From CAVDHB01 sp963608705 (GTDB taxonomy: Bacteria > Bacteroidota > Bacteroidia > Bacteroidales > Bacteroidaceae), in NCBI GenBank assembly GCA_963608705.1, contig CAVDHB010000074.1:1-28301 (forward strand): a stretch of 28,301 nucleotides of DNA, read 5' to 3'. Below the pieces are notes generated by a model. The model was not told the DNA's origin. It saw only the letters and a list, made by a program, of their open reading frames with translations, and made no database searches. Position numbers and translations under genes: made by a program. Of the stretch, positions 16,249 to 22,470 are shown piece by piece; within the stretch, counting starts at the first letter, position 1; each line of letters starts with the position of its first letter.

Positions 16249-17223
16249 ATGTACACAGCAGAAGAACTAAGAGAACGAATCAACAGGGAACTGGCGGCGC
16301 ATCCTTTCCTGCACGAGCCACAAGGATTATATGACCCTATCAACTATGTGTTGTCCATCGGTGGCAAGCGAATCCGCCCCATACTGGTGCTTATGGCCTA
16401 TAATCTCTATTCGGAAGAAGTGGAGAAGGCGTTGATGCCGGCCATCGCCTTGGAGACCTACCATAACTACACGTTGCTTCATGACGATTTGATGGACAGG
16501 GCGGATATGCGCCGTGGACACCAGACGGTGCATAAGAAATGGAACGAGAACACGGCCATTCTTTCGGGCGACTCCATGCTGGTACTCGCTTATCAGCGGA
16601 TGCTGGCTTGTGACGACCGTCACTTGCGGAATATCGTGGAGCTTTTCACGAAAACAGCTTTGGAGATTGGCGAGGGACAGCAGTATGACATGGAGTTCGA
16701 GACACGGATGGATGTGTCCGAAGAGGAGTACATCGAGATGATTCGTCTAAAGACTTCCGTGCTGTTGGCTTGCGCTTTGAGGATGGGGGCTATGCTGGCG
16801 GATGCCCCGGAAGAGGACGCTCAAAACTTGTACTCCTTCGGGGAGTCTGTGGGACTGGCGTTCCAGCTTCAGGACGATTACCTCGATGTGTATGGAGACC
16901 CCAGCGTATTCGGGAAGAAAATAGGAGGCGATATTTGCTGCAACAAGAAGACCTATCTCTTGATAGAGGCGTGGAACCTGGCGGACGAGGCACTTCGCAA
17001 GGAGCTGAAACACTGGTTGACACTGAAGGAGTTCGACGCAGGAGAGAAGATTGCCGCTGTGACGGGCATCTATGATAAGTTAGGAATAGGCGATTTGTGC
17101 CGCAAACGCATCATAGAGTATTTCAAGCGAGGAGAAGATTTCCTCTCCAAGGTACAACTGCCGGCAGGACGTAAGGAGGCGCTGTTGTCATTTACCCATT
17201 CCTTATTGCGTCGCCAGTCATGA
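16249..17223 (+). CDS. Polyprenyl diphosphate synthase (trans-isoprenyl)
   Basis: This 324-aa cytoplasmic enzyme joins isopentenyl diphosphate to allylic diphosphates to build linear isoprenoids for quinones, carriers or other lipids. GGKRIRP is at 38-44. The first Asp-rich motif, DDLMD, is at 79-83 and is followed by RADMRRG. The second, DDYLD, is at 209-213. The residue five before the first Asp motif is Tyr74; a bulky residue there usually limits chain length, so a C15-C20 product is more likely than a long-chain one. This is inference from the known chain-length rule. Its stop overlaps the start of the TatD-family gene by 4 bases. Confidence 0.93.
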   Translation: MYTAEELRERINRELAAHPFLHEPQGLYDPINYVLSIGGKRIRPILVLMAYNLYSEEVEKALMPAIALETYHNYTLLHDDLMDRADMRRGHQTVHKKWNENTAILSGDSMLVLAYQRMLACDDRHLRNIVELFTKTALEIGEGQQYDMEFETRMDVSEEEYIEMIRLKTSVLLACALRMGAMLADAPEEDAQNLYSFGESVGLAFQLQDDYLDVYGDPSVFGKKIGGDICCNKKTYLLIEAWNLADEALRKELKHWLTLKEFDAGEKIAAVTGIYDKLGIGDLCRKRIIEYFKRGEDFLSKVQLPAGRKEALLSFTHSLLRRQS

Positions 17224-18008
17224 AATACATAGACACCCATACGCACCTCTTCGACGAGGCTTTCAATGACGACTTGCCGGAAGTGGTGGAGCGTGCCAAG
17301 AAAGCGGGCATGATACAGGCGTTGCTGCCGTGCATCAACCTGCCTACTTGGGAGGACATGATGGAGGTCTGTCGGCTGTATCCCGGCCTGTGCCGACCGA
17401 TGCTGGGGTTGCATCCCACGGAAATCGGCCCTTTCTATTTGGATGACTTGCGGGAAATGCACCGTATGCTCCAAAAGGCAGAGGTGCCGTATGTGGCCAT
17501 CGGCGAAGTGGGGCTGGACTTCTATTGGAGCCGTTCGCAATACAAGGCACAGTTGGATGTCTTCGAGACACAGGTGCGTTGGTCATTGGAGTTCGACTTG
17601 CCGCTGATGATACACTGCCGCAAGGCACAGCCAGAGTTGGTGGGGGTGTTGAAGAAGTACAAACATGAGCCACTGAAAGGGGTGTTCCATTGTTTCTCCG
17701 GCTCCTACGAGATGGCGTGCCAGCTGCTTTCACTGGGCGACTTCGTGCTGGGCATAGGAGGCGTGGTGACCTATCATAATACGAAACTGCCACAGACGCT
17801 CGCAAGATTGCCGCTGGAGAAAATCCTGTTGGAGACGGACGCTCCTTATATGACACCCGTACCTCACAGAGGAGAGCGCAACGAACCCTCTTATATACCT
17901 TATATAATAGACACCATAGCCGAGGCTACCGGGAGAACATCCGATGACGTGGCGTGGCAGACCACGCAGACGGCCAAGCGACTGTTTCGGTCAGGTGATG
18001 ATGTGTAA
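17220..18008 (+). CDS. TatD-family metal-dependent hydrolase / DNase
   Basis: This 262-aa cytoplasmic TIM-barrel metallohydrolase belongs to the TatD/YcfH family, members of which act as 3'-5' exonucleases on DNA. Metal ligands are in place: H7 and H9 in the DTHTH segment, E96 in GEVGLDF, H132 in MIHCRKA, H157 in FHCFSG and D207 in LLETDAPY. The ATG overlaps the upstream stop (ATGA), so translational coupling is likely. The length matches the family. I cannot say which TatD subgroup it belongs to. Confidence 0.94.
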   Translation: MKYIDTHTHLFDEAFNDDLPEVVERAKKAGMIQALLPCINLPTWEDMMEVCRLYPGLCRPMLGLHPTEIGPFYLDDLREMHRMLQKAEVPYVAIGEVGLDFYWSRSQYKAQLDVFETQVRWSLEFDLPLMIHCRKAQPELVGVLKKYKHEPLKGVFHCFSGSYEMACQLLSLGDFVLGIGGVVTYHNTKLPQTLARLPLEKILLETDAPYMTPVPHRGERNEPSYIPYIIDTIAEATGRTSDDVAWQTTQTAKRLFRSGDDV

Positions 18009-18025
18009 CCTTTAAATCTTATAGT

Positions 18026-18244
18026 ATGTTTGCGACAATAGGTGGACTTGTTACGTTGTTTGTCTTAGTGATGCAAGTATTGTGGGCTGTGCTGCTCATA
18101 AAGGCTTGTATCGAGATATGGCGTTTTGATTTCAGCAAAGAGAAACGTCTGTTGGTGATAGTCATCCTCTTGGTGACAAACTGGTTAGGTATTTGCGTGT
18201 ATTATTTCTACGCAAGGAGACACTTGGAGGAATGGCTGCGGTGA
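18026..18244 (+). CDS. Small membrane protein, PLDc_N-like
   Basis: This 72-aa protein has two predicted membrane helices, at about residues 4-27 and 42-62, joined by a short charged loop (RFDFSKEKR). The second helix region has the W-LG--VYYF-ARR pattern seen in the short PLDc_N-like membrane domain. It starts 17 bases after the TatD-family gene and is probably the last gene of that operon. It likely sits in the inner membrane; its function is unknown. Confidence 0.72.
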   Translation: MFATIGGLVTLFVLVMQVLWAVLLIKACIEIWRFDFSKEKRLLVIVILLVTNWLGICVYYFYARRHLEEWLR

Positions 18245-18319
18245 TGATTATCCGCAAAGCCTTGCACTTAGAAGCTGATGCGCAATTCGCCGCATGACCT
18301 ACATGATTTTTACTCAGTA

Positions 18320-18341
18320 GAGACGCGATTCATCGCGTCTC
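18320..18341 (+). repeat. Dispersed palindromic repeat, copy 3
   Basis: Arms GAGACGCGAT and ATCGCGTCTC with centre TC, preceded by GTA. It lies 76 bases after the small membrane protein gene and forms an inverted pair with copy 4, 60 bases away, in a convergent intergenic region. Confidence 0.85.
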
Positions 18342-18401
18342 CCCATTCATCAGCCTCTCTCCATGTACGAGAGAGAACTGTTTACAGCACTAAGAAAAGC
18401 C

Positions 18402-18450
18402 GAGACGCGATAAATCGCGTCTCTACCTGATAGGTATAGATTGGTAGTAC
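18402..18450 (-). repeat. Dispersed palindromic repeat, copy 4 (inverted)
   Basis: The palindrome at 18402-18423 has a changed centre (GAGACGCGAT then AA) and is followed by TACC, so it is in inverted orientation to copy 3. On the - strand the head motif reads GTACTACCAAT (18450-18440), one base different from copies 1 and 5. Confidence 0.83.
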
Positions 18451-18460
18451 GATAACGGAT

Positions 18461-18504
18461 AAAGAAACTCCCGTCCAGCTTCTACACAAAGCCGGACGGG
18501 AGTT
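18461..18504 (-). terminator. Intrinsic terminator of the xylose operon
   Basis: AACTCCCGTCC (18466-18476) pairs perfectly with GGACGGGAGTT (18494-18504), and the loop has extra pairing (AGCTT with AAGC). On the - strand the stem is followed by TCTTTA, a modest T-rich tail. It lies 18 bases after the xylA stop. It could also stop + strand transcripts, as the other side reads GTGTTTTA. Confidence 0.8.
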
Positions 18505-18521
18505 GTGTTTTAGTCTGTCAT

Positions 18522-19841
18522 TCAGGCGTACAGGCTGAAGATTCGTTCGTAGAGTTCTTGCTTTCCGCTGCGGGACTTCGGCTCACCGTGCGCTTTGGCA
18601 TAGTCCACCAAGTATTCCAAGGTCAGTTTCCCTTCCTCGAACTCCTTTCCTTTTCCAGCATCGAAAGAGGCGTAGCGGTCTTTCAACAGCTGCTTGTAGG
18701 GGGATTCTTCCAAAAGCTTGGCAGCGCAGAGGAAGGCACGTGCGATGGCATCCATACCGCTAATGTGAGCCAAGAAGATATCTTCCAGTTCGGTGGAGTT
18801 ACGGCGGGTTTTGGCATCGAAGTTGAAACCACCGTTATGCAAGCCGCCGTTACGGATTACGTGAATCATGGCTTGGATGAGTTCCCAGTTGTCGATGGGA
18901 AACTGGTCGGTGTCCCAACCGTTCTGGTAGTCTCCCCGGTTGGCATCCAGAGAGCCTAACATTCCGTAGTCTGTGGCCAGTGCCACCTCGTGCTCAAAAG
19001 TGTGTCCGGCAAGGGTGGCGTGATTCACCTCGATGTTCACTTTGAAGTCCTTGTCCAGTCCGTGTGCCTTGAGGAAGCCGATGACCGTTTCTGTGTCATA
19101 GTCGTACTGGTGCTTGGTGGGTTCTGCGGGTTTCGGCTCGATGAGGAAGGTGCCGGTGAAACCCTTCTTGCGGGCATAGTCACGGACAGACTTCAACATC
19201 AGCGCATAATGTTCTTTCTCTCGTTTCATGTCGGTGTTGAGCAAGGACATATAGCCTTCCCTTCCACCCCAGAACACGTAGTTCGTACCGCCTAACTTGA
19301 TAGTGGCATCCACGGCGTTCTTGATTTGCACGCAAGCACGGGCCACCACGTCGAAGTCCGGGTTGGTGGAGGCTCCGTTCATGTAACGGCGGTGGCTGAA
19401 CACGTTGGCGGTGCCCCAGAGCAGCTTTTTGCCAGTCTGCTTCATTTTCTCCTGAATATAGTCCGTGATGGCTTTCAGGTTCGCCTCATATTCCTCGATA
19501 GTGTCCGCTTCCTTGCAAAGATCGATGTCGTGGAAGCAGAAGTATTCGATGCCTGTCTTTTCCATGAACTCGAATCCTGCGTCCGCTTTTTGTTTGGCAA
19601 GGGTCAGGGCATCCGTGCTTCCTTCATTCCAAGGATAGGTCTTGGAGGTCTCGCCGAAGGGATCCGCTCCTTCTTGTCCCAGTGTGTGCCACCAGGCCAT
19701 GGCGAACTTGAACCAGTCTTTCATAGGCTTTCCAAGTACCACTTTGTCTGCGTCATAGTAGTGGAACGCCATAGGATTCTTGCTTTCTTTTCCTTCAAAT
19801 TGGATTTTCCCGATGCCGGGGAAGTATTCTTTTTGTGTCAT
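18522..19841 (-). CDS. xylA: Xylose isomerase
   Basis: XylA converts D-xylose to D-xylulose in the cytoplasm, with two divalent metals. The protein is 439 aa from the ATG at 19841, matching the family length and N-terminus (MTQKEYFPGIGKIQFEGKES). A longer frame to 19958 runs back into xylB and is unlikely. Family signatures are H104 and D107 (FHDIDL), E235 and K237 (FLIEPKPAEPTKHQYD), E271 and H274 (EVNHATLAGH), D299 (SLDANRGD) and the DTDQFP metal segment at about 310-315. It is the last gene of a regulator-xylB-xylA operon, 28 bases after the xylB stop, and is followed by a terminator. Confidence 0.98.
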   Translation of the reverse strand: MTQKEYFPGIGKIQFEGKESKNPMAFHYYDADKVVLGKPMKDWFKFAMAWWHTLGQEGADPFGETSKTYPWNEGSTDALTLAKQKADAGFEFMEKTGIEYFCFHDIDLCKEADTIEEYEANLKAITDYIQEKMKQTGKKLLWGTANVFSHRRYMNGASTNPDFDVVARACVQIKNAVDATIKLGGTNYVFWGGREGYMSLLNTDMKREKEHYALMLKSVRDYARKKGFTGTFLIEPKPAEPTKHQYDYDTETVIGFLKAHGLDKDFKVNIEVNHATLAGHTFEHEVALATDYGMLGSLDANRGDYQNGWDTDQFPIDNWELIQAMIHVIRNGGLHNGGFNFDAKTRRNSTELEDIFLAHISGMDAIARAFLCAAKLLEESPYKQLLKDRYASFDAGKGKEFEEGKLTLEYLVDYAKAHGEPKSRSGKQELYERIFSLYA

Positions 19842-19869
19842 AATGGTGAGTATAAGTTGTGTTATTGAA

Positions 19870-21360
19870 TTAGTCTTCTTGTGTCGATTTTGGTAAGCGA
19901 AGGACTTGCTTCCATTGTTCGTATGCTTCTTTATACGCCGCTTCGTGTGCGGGCTCAATCACGGACAACCGTTTTAAGGAGGCGAAGGCTTCTTTGTGGT
20001 TCTTGTAGATGCCTGCGCCGATGCCCGCGCCTTTGGCGGCACCAGCCGCACCGTCCGTCTCATAGAGTTCAATAGTAGCTCCAGAGACACCGGCCAAAGC
20101 TTCCCGGAACAGCGGACTGAGGAACATGTTGGCTTTACCCGCATGGATACGTTCGATGCGCATTCCCATTTGCCGCATTATCTCCATTCCGTACTGAAAG
20201 GCGAAGACGATACCTTCTTGGCAGGCTCTTAACAGACAGCTGCGGTCATGCAAATTGAAGTTCAGTCCGTGCAGACTGCATCCGATGTCTTTATTTTGCA
20301 GGATGCGCTCCGCTCCGTTGCCGAAAGGCAGAACGGAAAGTCCTTTGCTACCGATGGGGGCTTGTAAGGCCAGTTCGTTCATTTGTTCGTAAGAGAGTTC
20401 CGGGGCGACATTCCGTTTCATCCAAGCGTTGAGGCAACCTGTACCGTTGATGCAGAGCAGGATGCCGATTCGTGTCAGTGAGGGGGTATAGTTCACATGG
20501 GCGAAAGTGTTCACTCTTGACAGTGGATCGTAAGCCACTTGGTCGCTTACACCGTATACTACGCCGGAAGTACCTGCGGTGGAAGCGATTTCGCCCGGAT
20601 TGAACACATTCAGTGACAGGGCGTTGTTGGGTTGGTCTCCTGCACGGTAGGTGAGGGGAATGCCTTTCCGTAAGCCTAATTCCGTGGCGGCCTCCTGTGT
20701 GAGTGCGCCTTGTGTTGAGAACGTGGGAGTGAGGTCGGGGAGGATGCTGTCGGGAAAGCCGAAACAGTCAAGCAGATTTCGGGAAACCGTCTTCTGGCGG
20801 AAGTCCCAGAGGATTCCCTCGCTCAGTCCTTCGATGGTGGTGCGCATTTCTCCCGTCAGCCGGAAGGCGATGTAGTCTCCGGGAAGCATCACCTTGTATA
20901 TACGTTCATAGATGTCAGGCTCGTTCTCTTTCACCCAAGCCAGTTTCGCCGCCGTGAAGTTGCCTGGAGAATTGAGCAGATGGCTCAGGCATTCTTCTTC
21001 TCCTATCTGTTTAAAGGCGGCTTCTCCGTAGGGGACGGCACGGGAGTCGCACCAGATGATGGCCGGACGCAGTACCTGTCCTTGCTTGTCCACGCAAACC
21101 AGTCCGTGCATTTGGTAGGAGATACCGATGGCTTTGATGTCTTCGCTCTTGATGGCGGTTTTCGCCAACACGCTGTGTGTAGCGTCTTTCAGGTAGCCCC
21201 ACCATGCGTCCGGGTCTTGTTCTGCCCATCCGGGACGGGTAGTCAGGATGGGAGCTTCCGTTTTGGGGAAGAAGTCATCAGCCACACAGCGGCCGGTTTC
21301 CGCTTCCACTATGCTCGCTTTCACGGAGGAGCTTCCGATGTCATATCCTAAGAGGTACAT
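19870..21360 (-). CDS. xylB: Xylulokinase (FGGY family)
   Basis: XylB phosphorylates D-xylulose to xylulose 5-phosphate, which enters the pentose phosphate pathway. The 496-aa FGGY kinase has the N-terminal phosphate-binding DIGSSSVK at 7-14, MHGLV near 84, IIWCDSRA near 102, the catalytic aspartate region YRAGDQPNNAL, and the C-terminal GAAKGAGIGAG ATP-binding segment. Xylulose as substrate is inferred mainly from linkage to xylA; FGGY kinases for other sugars look similar. The start is 5 bases after the regulator's stop codon, indicating one transcript. Confidence 0.95.
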   Translation of the reverse strand: MYLLGYDIGSSSVKASIVEAETGRCVADDFFPKTEAPILTTRPGWAEQDPDAWWGYLKDATHSVLAKTAIKSEDIKAIGISYQMHGLVCVDKQGQVLRPAIIWCDSRAVPYGEAAFKQIGEEECLSHLLNSPGNFTAAKLAWVKENEPDIYERIYKVMLPGDYIAFRLTGEMRTTIEGLSEGILWDFRQKTVSRNLLDCFGFPDSILPDLTPTFSTQGALTQEAATELGLRKGIPLTYRAGDQPNNALSLNVFNPGEIASTAGTSGVVYGVSDQVAYDPLSRVNTFAHVNYTPSLTRIGILLCINGTGCLNAWMKRNVAPELSYEQMNELALQAPIGSKGLSVLPFGNGAERILQNKDIGCSLHGLNFNLHDRSCLLRACQEGIVFAFQYGMEIMRQMGMRIERIHAGKANMFLSPLFREALAGVSGATIELYETDGAAGAAKGAGIGAGIYKNHKEAFASLKRLSVIEPAHEAAYKEAYEQWKQVLRLPKSTQED

Positions 21361-21365
21361 AGTCG

Positions 21366-22076
21366 TTACAGTTTTTTCTTGTCGAATTTATAGTAACGGG
21401 CGGCTCTGTGCGGCACGTCCTTTTCTTTCTCTTCTAATGGCACGATGTATTTCATCCGTTCCATCTTCTTGTGGAAGTTGCGCACGTCCAAGGGCTTGTC
21501 CAATATCAACTCATACAGGCAGCGCAGTTGGGCTGCGGTGAATTTCCGTGGAAGCAGCTCGAAGAGCGGAGTCGGGTCGTAAGTCGTCCAGTGGCGGATG
21601 TGTTCCCGTGCGTCGTGGATAATCTGGTTGTGGTCGAAAGCCAAGACGGGTATCTCGTCCACCGAAATCCACAATGCCTCGTCACCCCTTAAATCCTTGT
21701 TCAGTACATGAGTGATTTTAACCATCGACAGATAGGCTACCGTCACAATGTGCTTTACGTGTGCCTGTTGGGCATGGACTAACCAATGCACATCTTTGGG
21801 ATTATCCGTGCGGTGGCGTGAGCCGAAAGTCTTGAATTGCAGAAGATGTACCCGTTTCAATCCTGTGAGTTCCCGCAGAACTCTTTCGGCGGCTTCGTCC
21901 AAGTCTTCGTCTTCATAGATGAGGCTTCCGGGAAGTTTCATGTCATGGAACGTCTCTCCGTTTTCATAGCCCGCCCGTCTGACGAGCAGAACCTTCAATT
22001 GTGTCCCGTCAAATCCGAATACCACACAGTCTACTGACAGATGGTGATGTGCCAAAGGGTGCGTTGTTGTTTCCAT
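21366..22076 (-). CDS. Nudix-domain transcriptional regulator of xylose use (AraR/NrtR type)
   Basis: This 236-aa protein has an N-terminal Nudix fold (about 10-150) and a C-terminal winged-helix part (about 170-236, LLPRKFTAAQLRCLYELILD through RYYKFDKKKL). That is the layout of NrtR-family regulators, including the arabinose regulator AraR of Bacteroides thetaiotaomicron. The Nudix box at 50-73 is degraded: the REUxEE core reads RVLREL, keeping R65 and E69 but losing two glutamates. Hydrolysis is therefore unlikely and sugar or sugar-phosphate sensing likely. I chose the ATG at 22076; longer starts run through the promoter. It leads the xylB-xylA operon, and a 20-bp palindrome overlaps its promoter. 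Xylose as effector is inference from linkage. Confidence 0.9.
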   Translation of the reverse strand: METTTHPLAHHHLSVDCVVFGFDGTQLKVLLVRRAGYENGETFHDMKLPGSLIYEDEDLDEAAERVLRELTGLKRVHLLQFKTFGSRHRTDNPKDVHWLVHAQQAHVKHIVTVAYLSMVKITHVLNKDLRGDEALWISVDEIPVLAFDHNQIIHDAREHIRHWTTYDPTPLFELLPRKFTAAQLRCLYELILDKPLDVRNFHKKMERMKYIVPLEEKEKDVPHRAARYYKFDKKKL

Positions 22077-22081
22077 GGACG

Positions 22082-22112
22082 CAAATATAGGGACTTTCCT
22101 AATATGAATAAA
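22082..22112 (-). promoter_or_regulatory. Promoter of the regulator-xylB-xylA operon
   Basis: On the - strand, TATATTTG (22089-22082) matches the -7 consensus exactly. TTTA (22112-22109), one base off TTTG, lies 19 bp upstream. The -7 box ends only 5 bases before the ATG, so the transcript would begin at or within about two bases of the start codon. Confidence 0.6.
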
Positions 22113-22129
22113 CATATAAGTATATGTTT
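22110..22129. promoter_or_regulatory. Candidate operator: perfect 20-bp inverted repeat
   Basis: AAACATATA (22110-22118), AG, TATATGTTT (22121-22129) is a perfect palindrome with 9-bp arms and a 2-bp centre. It overlaps the -33 element of the regulator's own promoter, so a protein bound there would block RNA polymerase. The Nudix-type regulator encoded next to it is the natural candidate. Confidence 0.65.
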
Positions 22130-22436
22130 TAAAACATTGTATTACAGTATACTGCATTACTTCTCTTGTACAATAACCATTTAGGCGTTAATCTTTGTTC
22201 TTACAGTAAGTGTATGAGGCATACATTCTCCTTTCTCATCGGATGGTTTATAATCAGTCTGTTATCATAAGGAATGGGGGATGGTTATTGTATTTTAGGA
22301 ATATAGGACGTTATTCGAATCATGTGGAGGGGAAAACTCCTTTGGTAGAAATGTTAAATAGAAATAAACAGTGGGGTGAAACGTGGAATGGGAGACTTTT
22401 TATACAGATGTGTTAGCTTGTTTTCCTATCTTGCAC

Positions 22437-22444
22437 TATATTTG
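22437..22444 (+). promoter_or_regulatory. Predicted -7 element for the arabinofuranosidase gene
   Basis: TATATTTG matches TAnnTTTG exactly and lies 26 bases before the ATG at 22471. A TTG at 22418-22420 is 16 bp upstream, slightly short for the usual spacing. Confidence 0.5.
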
Positions 22445-22470
22445 CGGAGTGATAAATAATATTACATGAG

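Larger units (their letters stand above)
22077..22470. other. Divergent regulatory region between xylose operon and arabinofuranosidase gene
   Basis: These 394 bases separate divergent genes. Besides the two predicted promoters and the 20-bp operator candidate, there are smaller perfect inverted repeats: CAGTATACTG (22145-22154), CTTAC-A-GTAAG (22200-22210) and TGTATG-AGG-CATACA (22211-22225). A 68-codon frame at 22210-22416 has no features of a real gene. The centre (about 22230-22410) holds nothing I can name. Confidence 0.6.

Noticed and set aside
18558..19868. Three long + strand frames opposite xylA
   Set aside because: They are reverse-frame shadows of xylA, whose active-site motifs are intact on the - strand.
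22210..22416. 68-codon + strand frame in the divergent regulatory region
   Set aside because: No known motif and it starts within inverted repeats; regulatory DNA is the simpler reading.
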